In this document: in pieces, positions 17,509 through 26,634 of the stretch
Position numbering within the stretch: the stretch's first letter is position 1
Layout: each line of letters opens with the position of its first letter
Origin: Lachnoanaerobaculum sp. OBRC5-5
GTDB lineage: Bacteria; Bacillota; Clostridia; Lachnospirales; Lachnospiraceae
Assembly: GCF_000296385.1 (NCBI RefSeq)
Contig: NZ_JH815185.1
Coordinates: 842,013 to 906,012, forward strand
DNA: 64,000 bases
Reading direction: 5' to 3'
Translations under genes and position numbers: made by a program
Notes under the pieces: generated by a model
Database searches by the model: none
The model's input: only the letters and a program-made list of their open reading frames with translations
What the model was told of the DNA's origin: nothing

Positions 17509-18738
17509 TTAAGCTCTAAAACACTTCTCTATTTCTTCAGTCTTTAATCCTGCGCCGATTACACATACCTTACCTGTATACTCCGCATCACCTCTTCTGA
17601 TGTCGCTCTCTCCCGGAACAAGGTCAAAGTAGAACCAATCATCACTGTTTGCATCCTTTAACATTCCCTTAGCTCTAAGAACCACTCCGAATCTTTCCTC
17701 ATCAGCAAAGCTATCAAGTACACTCTTTAACTTTTCTTCGCTTATTGCAGGTACCTGCTCCATTCCCCAACTGTCAAATACATCATCTGCATGATGGTGA
17801 TCATGATGGTCATGCCCACATCCACAGTGATCATGGTGATGTTCGTGATCGTGATGGTGTTCGTGATCATGCTCGTGTTCATGGTGATGCTCGTGGTCGT
17901 GATCATGACATCCGCAGTGCTCGTCATGCTCATGGTGATAGTCGTGATCGTGGTGATGCTCGTGATCGTGATCATGGCATCCGCAGTGCTCGTCATGTTC
18001 GTGATGGTGCTCATGTTCATGGCATCCGCAATCCTCATCATGTTCATGGTGATGGTCGTGATCGTGGTGATGATCATGCTCATGATGATGTTCATGCTCT
18101 CTTGCCAATTCATCAAGCAATTCAGCCTTTAAATCTATAGGACTTGATAAAAGCTCTTCTATTTTTTCATTGCTTAATTTATCAAGAGGTGTTGTAACTA
18201 TTGTCGCATCAGGATTTACATTTTTAATAAGTGCAACGGCTTCCTCAATTTTAGTATTATCCACCAAATCCGTTCTTGATAAGATTATAGTATTAGCAAA
18301 TTGAATCTGGTTGTTAAAGAACTCACCGAAATTCTTCATATACATCTTGCACTTTTTAACATCAACAACCGTTACGGCAGAATTTGACTCTACAGGCAAA
18401 TCTTTTTCAACATCCGAAACAGCCTTTAATACATCTGAAAGCTTTCCTACGCCACTCGGTTCTATAATAACTCTGTTCGGCTCATAAGTTGATAAAAGTT
18501 CTCTTAAAGATGCCTCAAAATCTCCTGCCAAAGAACAACAAATGCATCCTGAGTTCATCTCTTTGATTTCAATGCCTGAATTCTTTAAAAATCCTCCGTC
18601 TATACCGATCTCACCGAACTCATTTTCTATTATTATTGTTTTTCCCTTGTCCTTATTTCCTTCAACAAGTCTCTTTATAAAAGTGGTTTTTCCTGCACCT
18701 AAAAAACCTGATACTACATCAATCTTTGTATTTGCCAT
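17509..18738 (-). CDS. COG0523 (CobW/ZNG1-type) GTPase with His-rich metal-binding insert
   Basis: 409 aa. G domain at ~1-215 with P-loop GFLGAGKTTF, the metal-binding CXCC motif (SGCICCSL near residue 63), EPSGVG and the SRTD guanine-specificity element. Residues ~215-320 are an unusually long His/Asp/Glu/Cys-rich stretch in which a unit with HEHDE-x-CGCH recurs three times plus a final DHCGCGHDHH. A CobW C-terminal domain follows (FGVVLRAKGMLKD...WFYFDLVPGESDI). Proteins of this class are GTP-driven metallochaperones, several for zinc; the insert should bind many metal ions. It is probably the first gene of an operon with the CobW/YcgQ fusion and cdd. Zinc as the metal is inference. Confidence 0.92.
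   Translation of the reverse strand: MANTKIDVVSGFLGAGKTTFIKRLVEGNKDKGKTIIIENEFGEIGIDGGFLKNSGIEIKEMNSGCICCSLAGDFEASLRELLSTYEPNRVIIEPSGVGKLSDVLKAVSDVEKDLPVESNSAVTVVDVKKCKMYMKNFGEFFNNQIQFANTIILSRTDLVDNTKIEEAVALIKNVNPDATIVTTPLDKLSNEKIEELLSSPIDLKAELLDELAREHEHHHEHDHHHDHDHHHEHDEDCGCHEHEHHHEHDEHCGCHDHDHEHHHDHDYHHEHDEHCGCHDHDHEHHHEHEHDHEHHHDHEHHHDHCGCGHDHHDHHHADDVFDSWGMEQVPAISEEKLKSVLDSFADEERFGVVLRAKGMLKDANSDDWFYFDLVPGESDIRRGDAEYTGKVCVIGAGLKTEEIEKCFRA
17795..18105. repeat. His-codon-rich imperfect tandem repeat inside the CobW-type gene
   Basis: The DNA encoding the His-rich insert is built from near-repeats of a unit of roughly 50-60 bases made of ATG/GTG, CAT and GAT triplets, with the CGCAGTGCTCGTCATG (plus strand) block repeated almost identically near 17913, 17973 and, more divergent, 18030. 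Such tracts change length by slippage or recombination and produce long false reading frames on the other strand. Confidence 0.85.
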
Positions 18739-18855
18739 TTTATCTCCATTCTAAAATCTCTAAAAAGCAAGCCTGATTATAAAATCAAACTTGCAATGAA
18801 TCTCTGTTTAATAATATATTTAAATAATAAACACTTTATGGTTATCTATTATAAT

Positions 18856-19371
18856 TTACTTGCGTATATAGGGTTTTACTCTCACTATAACAAGTGATGC
18901 CGCTATTCCTATAAGCATTCCGCTGACCACTCCTGCAATCATCAGTACAGGCAAGTATGTGAATACTCCGTTTGTTCTTACCACAAATGCCGCACAGATT
19001 ATCTGTCCCACATTGTGCATTATACCACCTATGATACTTATTCCCACCATAGAAAAGCCTTTGATTTGTTTTGCTAAAATCATACAAAGCAAACTGAGTG
19101 CTGCTCCTGATATAGAATAAAACATCATTGAAATATTTCCGAATGTCATAGCTATCAAAACAATTCTAAGCAGTGAAACTATTACCCCTGTTTTTATATC
19201 AAATAAATAAAAAGCAATAATCACAATCAGATTTGCAAGGCCTAACTTCATACCCGGTATACCTAAATTTATAGGTATTAATGTTTCAACAAAGCCAAGT
19301 ACCATTGCCAAAGCCGTCAGCATTCCTAAAGTTGCTATCTTTCTAATATAAGTACTCGAAAATGTTCTCAT
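18856..19371 (-). CDS. Gx transporter family membrane protein (HepT component I-like)
   Basis: 171 aa with about five membrane helices. Conserved stretches include LGMLTALAMVLGFVETLIP, GMKLGLANLIVI and GIMHNVGQIICA, typical of the Gx transporter family, long annotated as heptaprenyl diphosphate synthase component I. It sits in the cytoplasmic membrane and resembles ECF-type substrate-binding subunits; the cargo is unknown. The start codon overlaps the stop of the upstream Gls24-type gene by one base (TAATG), showing translational coupling. In relatives it often sits next to a NusG-II-domain protein, which is missing here. Confidence 0.82.
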   Translation of the reverse strand: MRTFSSTYIRKIATLGMLTALAMVLGFVETLIPINLGIPGMKLGLANLIVIIAFYLFDIKTGVIVSLLRIVLIAMTFGNISMMFYSISGAALSLLCMILAKQIKGFSMVGISIIGGIMHNVGQIICAAFVVRTNGVFTYLPVLMIAGVVSGMLIGIAASLVIVRVKPYIRK

Positions 19372-19766
19372 TAATTTGCTACAACATATGCTATCTTAAT
19401 ATTTACTTCAAGCACTGTAAGCCCTGTCATATTCTCGATAGCATTCTTGACTCTCTCCTGTACTTTCTCACTCACTTCAGGAATATTGTAGTTGTAGCTT
19501 ACATTGATTGCAAGGTCAACACAAACCTTATCATCATTTACCTCTACCTTAACTCCTCTCATACTCTTTGCAGTCTTACTTCCTGAAAGTTTACCTACTA
19601 TTTCTTTTGTAGGATTCCCTGCCATTGAATCTACACCTTCTACCTCTGTAGCTGCAATACCTGCAATAACGGCTACAACCTCATCGGCAATCTTTACTTC
19701 GCCAAGTCTTCCGTTTTCATTTGTCTCTACTTCGTAATTATCTTTTATATTCATTGTATCAGCCAT
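19371..19766 (-). CDS. Asp23/Gls24 family envelope stress protein
   Basis: 131 aa, matching the family length. Pattern GEVKIADEVVAVIAGIAATEVEGVDSMAG then GVKVEVNDDKVCVDLAINVSYNYNIPEVSEKVQERVKNAIENMTGL is typical of Asp23/Gls24 (DUF322) proteins, which in Gram-positives are abundant, membrane-associated, and linked to envelope stress and to cell-wall/fatty-acid gene clusters. Ribosome binding site AAGGAGG. It is coupled to the Gx transporter gene. Function in this organism is inferred from the family. Confidence 0.93.
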   Translation of the reverse strand: MADTMNIKDNYEVETNENGRLGEVKIADEVVAVIAGIAATEVEGVDSMAGNPTKEIVGKLSGSKTAKSMRGVKVEVNDDKVCVDLAINVSYNYNIPEVSEKVQERVKNAIENMTGLTVLEVNIKIAYVVAN

Positions 19767-19862
19767 AAAAGCCTCCTTATTTTCTATAATTATTGATTAT
19801 ATCAAATATTGTGTAAAATTAAAAGAGAGGAGGAAAAAATAGGGATTAAGTTGATTCTTAAG

Positions 19863-19894
19863 AAAAAAGTCGGACACTATATACATGTCCGACT
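19863..19894 (-). terminator. Terminator of the malY-nhaC operon
   Basis: A 9-bp perfect inverted repeat (AGTCGGACA and TGTCCGACT, 19868-19894) with a 9-base loop. On the minus strand it is followed by a run of six Ts (19863-19867 region), right after nhaC. Confidence 0.85.
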
Positions 19895-19917
19895 CTTTAG
19901 ATTATTTACATATCAGA

Positions 19918-21336
19918 CTATTTTCTTTTATTCTTATCTAATCTCGTGATACCGATTCCTGTAAGTGCCAATACAAGTGCAAAAATCATACCTGAATAAT
20001 TTAATATTGCATATGGCAGATAATGAAGAGTATCTACACCAAGTGTACTTGCCATATATGCACCTGCCGCTGTCCACGGAATAAGACATTCCGTACATGT
20101 AACAGAGTCCTCAAGTGTTCTTGATAATACCTTCGGATGCAGACCCATCTTAATATAAGCATCCTTAAAAGCTTCTCCCGGCATCAAAATAGATACCTGA
20201 CCGTTACTTGTAACACCTGTGATTATAAGACAAGTAACTATTGTTGAAGCTACGAGTTTAAATGTTGAGTTAATCTTTTCAAGCATCTTGGAAATTACGA
20301 CTTCCAAAGCGCCTGTTACACTCATGGTTCCTGCAAATGAAATAGCACAAACCGCAATGAGAAGTGTATTCATCATCGACATCATTCCACCTCTATGGAG
20401 GAGTCGTACAAGCTCCGGTGCAACCTCATCCTTGGTCATTCCAATCATCTCTACATTAAATCCGTTTAATGTAACATCTACAATACTCTTTAAATCAGCT
20501 TCCTGGAATACTGCAGCATTTATAAGAGCAATAGCTGATGCCAAAAGCATAACAGGAATTGTAGGTTTCTTTGTGATTGATCCTGCAAGTACTATTACAA
20601 GAGGAACAAGTAGCAAAATATTCCAATTAAACATTTGATCAAGAGTGCCTGTAAGTATATTTATAGTTTCAGGTACTACAACATTTTTTACTGCACCTAC
20701 CTGTCCCATTATAAAGTAAAATATTACAGATAAAACTGCTGCACTTCCCGTAGTCCACATCTGATTATAAACATGCTCATATAGATCTACACCGCAAACT
20801 GCAGATGAAAGGTTGGTAGTATCTGATAAAGGTGAGAGTTTATCACCGAAATACGCTCCTGATACCACTGCACCGGCTACCAATGCAAGGTTTACATCCA
20901 TTCCTATAGCAACGCCCATAAATGCTACACCTATAGTTCCGGCTGAACCCCATGATGTACCTGTAAGAACCGACACTATTGCTGTAAGTATAAATGCTGT
21001 AAGTGCAAGATATTTAGGACTTATAAGCTTTAATCCATAATAGATAAGCATTGGTATAGTACCGCCAAGCATCCATGAACCAATCATAAACCCTACTATA
21101 ATCAAAATTAACAGCGCTCCCCAAACCTTTGAAATTTTGGTTGCTATCTCATTCATTATATCATCATATGAATATCCGAGGAATATTGCCTGTATACCTG
21201 ATACTACGGCTGCCAAAACAATCAAAGGCTCTGCCGGCAATGATAAAAATGCAATTCCAACTCCGAGAATTATAAGCATTGAAAGTATAGGAAACAATGC
21301 TTGAAGCACTGTAGGTTTTCTTTTTGTCTTACTCAT
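19918..21336 (-). CDS. nhaC: NhaC-family Na+/H+ antiporter
   Basis: 472 aa, about 11-12 membrane helices. NhaC hallmarks include LTGTSWGSAGTIGVAFMGVA near residue 125 and the GAYFGDKLSPLSDTTNLS block near residue 160, which carries acidic and polar residues of the ion path. It exchanges sodium for protons across the cytoplasmic membrane; some family members exchange malate/lactate or other organic ions. It overlaps the end of the upstream C-S lyase gene by 8 bases, so the two are co-translated; a functional link to sulfur amino-acid use is possible but unproven. Confidence 0.9.
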   Translation of the reverse strand: MSKTKRKPTVLQALFPILSMLIILGVGIAFLSLPAEPLIVLAAVVSGIQAIFLGYSYDDIMNEIATKISKVWGALLILIIVGFMIGSWMLGGTIPMLIYYGLKLISPKYLALTAFILTAIVSVLTGTSWGSAGTIGVAFMGVAIGMDVNLALVAGAVVSGAYFGDKLSPLSDTTNLSSAVCGVDLYEHVYNQMWTTGSAAVLSVIFYFIMGQVGAVKNVVVPETINILTGTLDQMFNWNILLLVPLVIVLAGSITKKPTIPVMLLASAIALINAAVFQEADLKSIVDVTLNGFNVEMIGMTKDEVAPELVRLLHRGGMMSMMNTLLIAVCAISFAGTMSVTGALEVVISKMLEKINSTFKLVASTIVTCLIITGVTSNGQVSILMPGEAFKDAYIKMGLHPKVLSRTLEDSVTCTECLIPWTAAGAYMASTLGVDTLHYLPYAILNYSGMIFALVLALTGIGITRLDKNKRK

Positions 21337-22498
21337 AAAATATCTCCCAATTTATATTATTTTTAAATCTGAATAAAGCTTCTTCCAATAAACACTTAGG
21401 CAATGCGGCATTTACTCTGAAAAATCCTCTTCCGTCTTCACCATATCCGCTACCGGGTGAAAATGCTATATGTGCTTTTTCTATCATAAGCTCTTTTAAT
21501 TTGTCTTCTGAAATATTAAGTGCTCTGTAATCGACCCATGAAAGGAAAGTTCCTTCAGAATCAATTACCTTAAATCCACTCATGTCATTTTCAAAGAAAT
21601 TCTTTATGATATCCATGTTTTCTTTTATCTTCTCTTTTGCAATAGTAAGCCATTCTTCGCCATATTCATAAGCGGCTATAACAGCCGGTATACAAAAATA
21701 GCCTGGATTATGTATTCCACCCTGCCTCAAAAGTTTTTTGAAAAAACTTCTGAGCTCTTCATTTTTGATAATTATATTGCTTGCCTCAAGTCCCGCAATA
21801 TTAAAGTTTTTAGAAGTTGATAATCCTATTATTATATTCTCATACATATCATAGAAAGATGCATAAGATATAAATCTTCCCTTCCATATAAAGTCCGCAT
21901 GAGTTTCATCGGATATAATCAATACATTGTATCGCTTACATATTTCAACTGTCTTTTTTATTTCATCTTCTGTCCACACTCTTCCCACAGGATTATGTGG
22001 AGATACGGTGATAAATATTTTCACTCCGTTTTTTATCTTTTCTTCAAAATCATCAAAATCAATTTCATAATGCCCTTCTTTTAATTGCAAAGAACATTCT
22101 ACAAGTTCTCTTTCATTGATTCTTACCGCGTTTTGAATAGGATCGTAAAGTGGTGTAAAGACCAGAACTTTGTCGTCTTTTTTAGTATAGTTTTGTATTA
22201 TTAAAGATATCGCCTGAATTATTCTTGGGCAGTAAACTATCCATTCATTTTCGGGACTGAATCCGTAATTATTTTGTGCCCATTTCCTTGAAAGTTCAAT
22301 ATATTTATCACTGACATTTGTATATCCGTATATTCCATGATTTGCAGCTTCTATAACTGCTGTCATTATTTCCGGAGCTACTCTGTAATCCATGTCCGCA
22401 ACTGTAAGTGGTATCAGATCATCAACTCCACATTCAGCTATTATTTCATCCCATTTAGCACAATTCGTATTTTTTCTGGAAACTATATTGTCAAACAC
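21329..22498 (-). CDS. MalY/PatB-type PLP aminotransferase (cystathionine beta-lyase)
   Basis: 389 aa fold-type I PLP enzyme. Typical MalY/PatB pattern: an N-terminal R/K-x-W-D segment, PLTVADMDYRVAPEI, GIYGYT, SPHNPVGRVW (PLP-contacting Asn/Pro), ISDETHADF (Asp to pyridine nitrogen) and STSKNFNIAG containing the Schiff-base Lys. Such enzymes cleave cystathionine or cysteine to release pyruvate, ammonia and a thiol. The start is GTG at 22498, preceded by AGAGGAGGAAGCA; no better ATG lies upstream. It is the first gene of a two-gene operon with nhaC. Confidence 0.9.
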   Translation of the reverse strand: MFDNIVSRKNTNCAKWDEIIAECGVDDLIPLTVADMDYRVAPEIMTAVIEAANHGIYGYTNVSDKYIELSRKWAQNNYGFSPENEWIVYCPRIIQAISLIIQNYTKKDDKVLVFTPLYDPIQNAVRINERELVECSLQLKEGHYEIDFDDFEEKIKNGVKIFITVSPHNPVGRVWTEDEIKKTVEICKRYNVLIISDETHADFIWKGRFISYASFYDMYENIIIGLSTSKNFNIAGLEASNIIIKNEELRSFFKKLLRQGGIHNPGYFCIPAVIAAYEYGEEWLTIAKEKIKENMDIIKNFFENDMSGFKVIDSEGTFLSWVDYRALNISEDKLKELMIEKAHIAFSPGSGYGEDGRGFFRVNAALPKCLLEEALFRFKNNINWEIFYE

Positions 22499-22529
22499 CT
22501 GCTTCCTCCTCTCTTAATATTTTTATAGC

Positions 22530-22566
22530 AAAATAAGGGCTATATAACGGTATGGCAATAGCCCTG
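22530..22566 (-). terminator. Terminator of the xylose-type transport operon
   Basis: AGGGCTAT and ATAGCCCT arms (22536-22543 and 22558-22565); on the minus strand followed by TATTTT. It ends the operon that finishes with the permease gene. Confidence 0.75.
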
Positions 22567-22570
22567 TTTA

Positions 22571-23728
22571 TTATGATTTTCCTGTTTTATGGTTTGATAC
22601 CACATCAAATACTACCGCTCCCAAAAGAACAGCACCTTTTACAATGTATTGATACTGATCCGGAAGTCCGAGAATTGACATACCTTGATTTATAACGCCT
22701 AAGAGTATTGCACCTATCATTATACCCTGGACTGTTCCTGAACCACCATAGGCGGATGCTCCACCTATGAAGCATGATGCAATAGCATCCATCTCATAGG
22801 AACTACCCATGTTTCCGTCTACAGATCCTATACGTGCTACTACCAAAAGTCCTGAAAGTCCTGCTAAAAGACTCATAAGAAAATATGCCCAAAAATATAC
22901 TTTTCTTGGATCTATACCTGAAAGCCTTGTAGCTTTTTCATTACCGCCCACAGCATAAAAATATCTTCCAAATACTGTTGAACTTGTAATAAATGCAAAA
23001 ATGGCAACTACTACAAGAATCCAAATAAGCATTATAGGAATACCCTTATAACTCATAAGCTTATATGCATAGAATAATATCACAAGATCAAATATACAAA
23101 CTCTAGCAGCGGTTAATCCGAAACCTGCGGTTTCATATCCTTTTTTAACCTTTTTTCTTTCAGCCATGAAAGTATATACTGTAATTGCCGCTGCAACCAC
23201 AATACCGACTACCATTGATGAAATAACTCTCTGGTTAACATCAAGTCCCGGAATTTGAATATATGATGTAAATAAACTTAAGAATCTTTTATCCATTATT
23301 GCTACAGTCTTGGAATCCAAAATAACTCTTGCAATACCTCTAAACAGGAACATACCTGCCAATGTACAGATAAAAGGCGGAATATGAATATATCCTATAA
23401 GCCATCCCTGCCATACACCTATGACACATGCAACTGCAAGTGAAACAAGAATTGCAACAAGCGGACTTATACCCATACTCAACAGTTTAGCAGAAAGTGC
23501 CGCTGACAAACATAGTGTTGATCCGACAGATAAATCAACGTTTCCGCCGGTAAGTATACATAAAAGCATACCACATGCCATTATAAGAACATATGCATTC
23601 TGCAGTAGCAGATTTGAAATATTCTGTGCTAAAAGAAGTCTACCCCCGGTAAGATATGTAAAGAATACAAAAACTACAAGCAGCGCAAGTACCATTGTAT
23701 ATTTTTTTACAAATTTATTTGCATTCAT
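22571..23728 (-). CDS. mmsB: Multiple-monosaccharide ABC transporter permease (MmsB/GguB type)
   Basis: 385 aa with about ten membrane helices, CUT2 family. Diagnostic stretches are MACGMLLCILTGGNVDLSVGS, HIPPFICTLAGMFLFRGIARV, FGRYFYAVGGNEKATRLSGI and MDAIASCFIGGASAYGGSGTVQG. The length and the long central charged segment (AERKKVKKGYETAG) fit MmsB/GguB rather than RbsC. It forms the channel of the xylose/glucose/arabinose-type importer encoded upstream. Ribosome binding site TAGGAGG. Last gene of the operon. Confidence 0.9.
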   Translation of the reverse strand: MNANKFVKKYTMVLALLVVFVFFTYLTGGRLLLAQNISNLLLQNAYVLIMACGMLLCILTGGNVDLSVGSTLCLSAALSAKLLSMGISPLVAILVSLAVACVIGVWQGWLIGYIHIPPFICTLAGMFLFRGIARVILDSKTVAIMDKRFLSLFTSYIQIPGLDVNQRVISSMVVGIVVAAAITVYTFMAERKKVKKGYETAGFGLTAARVCIFDLVILFYAYKLMSYKGIPIMLIWILVVVAIFAFITSSTVFGRYFYAVGGNEKATRLSGIDPRKVYFWAYFLMSLLAGLSGLLVVARIGSVDGNMGSSYEMDAIASCFIGGASAYGGSGTVQGIMIGAILLGVINQGMSILGLPDQYQYIVKGAVLLGAVVFDVVSNHKTGKS

Positions 23729-23737
23729 TTTTACCTC

Positions 23738-25291
23738 CTAATTTACTGCAGTACGATCTGATTTTAAAATCGTACTCATTATTTTTTCCTGTGTAGCTTC
23801 CTCGGCACTAAATTCTCCGGTGATCTTACCGTCATTCATAACATAAATTCTATCGCACATACCTAAAAGCTCAGTAAGATCTGATGAAATCATTACCACA
23901 GATTTACCCTGACTTACCATATCGTTGATAATAGAATAAATCTCATATTTTGCGCCTACATCTATTCCTCTGGTAGGTTCATCAAGGAATAAAACTTCAG
24001 GTCCTGCAAACATCCATTTTGATAAAAGAACCTTTTGCTGATTTCCACCTGAAAGGTTTCCCACCTTTTGTAAAATAGACGGTGTTTTTGTTTTCATGGC
24101 TTTTACATACTCTTTTGCCACCATATTTTCTTTTGAAACATCTACAACACCTCTTTTATCTGCTATTTTTTCCATTCTTGCTAAAGTAGTGTTTCTTGCA
24201 ATTGTTTCTGAAAGTATCAATCCGTCGGTTTTTCTATCCTCTGTAACATAAGCCAGACCGTTTACTATTGCATCTCTGGAGCTGTTTAAGAAGACCTCTT
24301 TACCTGCAATAAATTCCTTACCTGAAATATGACTTCCATAGCTCTTTCCAAAAAGTGATTTGGCCAACTCTGTTCTTCCTGCACCTTGCAGACCTGAAAA
24401 GCCTACAACCTCACCTTTCTTTACATGAAAACTGATATTATTTACAACACATTTTTCAGTATATATAGGATGATATACCGACCAGTCTTTTGCTTCAAAC
24501 ATTATTTCGTCGCTTATAACATGTTCTCTTGCGGGATACCTGTCTTCCAGCTCACGCCCAACCATTCCCTTGATAATACGTTCTTCATTTATACAATGAT
24601 CTGAATTATCAATGGTCTCAATAGTCATTCCGTCTCTTATTACTGTTATTTCATCAGCCACATATGCAACTTCTTGCAGTTTATGTGTAATAATAATTGA
24701 TGTAATTCCTTTTTCTTTTTTGAAACGTATGAGCATATCAAGTAACATCCTTGAGTCTTCATCATTAAGTGAAGATGTCGGCTCGTCAAGAATTAAAAGA
24801 TTTACATCCTTTGATATAGCCTTAGCTATCTCTACAAGTTGTTGCTTTCCTGTTCCGATATCCTTTATTAAAGACTGTGTATTTTCATTAAGTCCTACCG
24901 CTTTCATAGCCTGATCGGCTTGGTGAAAAGTTTCATTCCAGTCTATAATACCGAATCTGTTTTTTCTTTCATTACCAAGAAACATGTTTTCGGCAATCGT
25001 AAGCTCCGGTATAAGGGCCAGTTCTTGATGTATTATCACTATACCCAGCTTTTCACTGTCATGTATCTTTTGAAATTTACATTCATCATTGTTGTAGAGA
25101 ATCTGACCTGTATACTCATTATGTGCAATGGTTCCGGAGAGAATATTCATCAATGTTGATTTTCCGGCTCCATTCTCTCCTACCAATGCATGTATACTTG
25201 CTCTTTCTATCTTAAGGTTTACATTGTTTAAAGCTTTTACTCCGGGGTATTCCTTAGTAATATTATTCATTTCTAAAATATAATCTTTCAA
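23738..25291 (-). CDS. mmsA: Sugar ABC transporter ATPase, double ABC domain (MmsA/GguA type)
   Basis: 517 aa with two fused ABC domains. The first has GENGAGKSTLMNIL (Walker A), a signature near GTGKQQLVEIAKAIS and LLILDEPTSSL; the second has GLQGAGRTELAKSLFG in place of a canonical Walker A, LSGGNQQKVLLSKW and LFLDEPTRGIDVGAKYEIY. This is the normal asymmetric pattern of CUT2 ATPases. It powers uptake through the MmsB-type permease. The start codon is TTG at 25291, with ribosome binding site AAAGGCGG; the nearby ATG is out of frame and stops at once. Confidence 0.93.
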   Translation of the reverse strand: MKDYILEMNNITKEYPGVKALNNVNLKIERASIHALVGENGAGKSTLMNILSGTIAHNEYTGQILYNNDECKFQKIHDSEKLGIVIIHQELALIPELTIAENMFLGNERKNRFGIIDWNETFHQADQAMKAVGLNENTQSLIKDIGTGKQQLVEIAKAISKDVNLLILDEPTSSLNDEDSRMLLDMLIRFKKEKGITSIIITHKLQEVAYVADEITVIRDGMTIETIDNSDHCINEERIIKGMVGRELEDRYPAREHVISDEIMFEAKDWSVYHPIYTEKCVVNNISFHVKKGEVVGFSGLQGAGRTELAKSLFGKSYGSHISGKEFIAGKEVFLNSSRDAIVNGLAYVTEDRKTDGLILSETIARNTTLARMEKIADKRGVVDVSKENMVAKEYVKAMKTKTPSILQKVGNLSGGNQQKVLLSKWMFAGPEVLFLDEPTRGIDVGAKYEIYSIINDMVSQGKSVVMISSDLTELLGMCDRIYVMNDGKITGEFSAEEATQEKIMSTILKSDRTAVN

Positions 25292-25353
25292 TACATCCGC
25301 CTTTCCGCTATATAAAGCAATATTATAGTCTTATATCGTTATCTACGATAATA

Positions 25354-25382
25354 TTCCGCAAAGATTCCCCGGAGTCTGCGGT
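25354..25382 (-). other. Intercistronic hairpin between binding-protein and ATPase genes
   Basis: An imperfect GC-rich inverted repeat (CCGCA...TGCGG) in the 94-base gap between chvE-type and mmsA-type genes. There is no strong T-run on the minus strand. Such hairpins often protect the upstream binding-protein mRNA and lower expression of downstream subunits; that is inferred. Confidence 0.45.
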
Positions 25383-25385
25383 AAT

Positions 25386-26585
25386 TTACTGTACAGGATG
25401 TGGATATCCGTCACTTCCCATTGTGTAATATCCTGTATCAACAAGTTCCTTTTGAATATTATCTTTTGTTACTGTTACAGGAACTAAAAGATATGAAGGG
25501 ATTACAGCCGCTCCATTATCATATGATGATGTATCGTATGTACAATCAAAGCTCCATCCTGCTTTTTCAATAAGTGATGCATCAGGTTTTTCATTATTAA
25601 GTATAGCTTCACCAAGATTAAGTGTCGCAACAGCCTCGTTTGCAACAGCCTTATAAACTGTCATTGTCTGCTTACCGTCAATGATATTTGCAAGGTTTGC
25701 TTCATCTCCGTCCTGACCTGTTATAATTATCTCATTACTACCGGCATAGTCTGACTGTATAGCCTGTGTAACACCTAAAGCGGTTGAATCATTTGAACAT
25801 ACTGCAGCATCAAGTTGTGTACCGTTTGAGTAGTATGATCCGAGGATATTCTGGAATCTTGATAATGCCTTTGATGTATCCCATTGTGCCGTACCGACCT
25901 GCTCAAATGATGTCTGTCCTGAAGGAACAACAACTGTACCGTTTTCAATATATGGCTTTATAACATCCATTGCGCCGTTAAAGAAAAACTTTGCATTATT
26001 GTCGGCAGGATCTCCACCTGTAAACTCAATATTAAACTTCTTATCACCTGCGTTTGCAAGGTCAAGTTTTTGTGCTACAAATTCACCATGAAGTTTTCCT
26101 ACAGTATAGTTATCAAATGAAACATAGTATGATATTGCATCTGTATTCATGATAAGTCTGTCATATGCAATAACAGGAATATTTTGACTCTTTGCTTCGG
26201 CAAGTACCTGTGCAAGTGATTCACCGTCTATTGCGGCAACTACCAATAAATCAACCTTATCGGCAATAAGACCCTCGATATCTTTTACCTGTTGATCGAT
26301 TTTATTATCTGAGTAAGTAAGTGAAACCTCATAGCCTGCTTTTTCAAACTCTTTTTCAAGGTAAGAACCGTCTCGGTTCCATCTCTCCAGAGTCTTCGTA
26401 GGCATTGATATACCTATTTTCCCACCCTTTGACTCTGTAGTTTCAGAGCTTCCTTCAGCCTTTGTACTCTCTGCCTGAGTCTGTTCTGTTGCTGTCTTTG
26501 CAGGCTCATTTCCATCGGTACATGCCACCAGTGATAAAGCTAACATCCCGGCTGCTACAAACGCACATAATTTCTTCATTTTCAT
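25386..26585 (-). CDS. chvE: Sugar-binding lipoprotein, ChvE/XylF type
   Basis: 399 aa. Lipoprotein signal peptide with lipobox near residue 22 (SLVACTDG), a Thr/Glu/Ser-rich linker to ~55, then a CUT2-type periplasmic binding fold: IGISMPTKTLERWNRDGSYLEKEFEKAG, VVAAIDGESLAQVL, IPVIAYDRLI and the calcium/sugar-site-like GQDGDEANL. The DPADNNAKFFFNGAMD stretch is characteristic of ChvE rather than ribose binders. It binds xylose, glucose, arabinose or galactose outside the membrane. Placement right after xylose isomerase suggests xylose as the main ligand. Confidence 0.92.
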   Translation of the reverse strand: MKMKKLCAFVAAGMLALSLVACTDGNEPAKTATEQTQAESTKAEGSSETTESKGGKIGISMPTKTLERWNRDGSYLEKEFEKAGYEVSLTYSDNKIDQQVKDIEGLIADKVDLLVVAAIDGESLAQVLAEAKSQNIPVIAYDRLIMNTDAISYYVSFDNYTVGKLHGEFVAQKLDLANAGDKKFNIEFTGGDPADNNAKFFFNGAMDVIKPYIENGTVVVPSGQTSFEQVGTAQWDTSKALSRFQNILGSYYSNGTQLDAAVCSNDSTALGVTQAIQSDYAGSNEIIITGQDGDEANLANIIDGKQTMTVYKAVANEAVATLNLGEAILNNEKPDASLIEKAGWSFDCTYDTSSYDNGAAVIPSYLLVPVTVTKDNIQKELVDTGYYTMGSDGYPHPVQ

Positions 26586-26603
26586 ATTATCCTCCTTATA
26601 TAA

Positions 26604-26630
26604 ACCTGATTTTCACGTCCCCAATCAGGT
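26604..26630 (-). other. Intercistronic hairpin between xylA and the binding-protein gene
   Basis: ACCTGATT and AATCAGGT arms with an 11-base loop, in the 50-base gap. The minus-strand 3' side is TTTATATAAGG, a weak T-run, so partial termination or mRNA processing is possible. Confidence 0.45.
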
Positions 26631-26634
26631 GTTT

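Noticed and set aside
17742-18140. Long reading frames on the plus strand and in a second minus frame over the His-rich region
   Set aside because: They are by-products of the CAT/GAT repeat in the CobW-type gene; they lack ribosome binding sites and normal composition.
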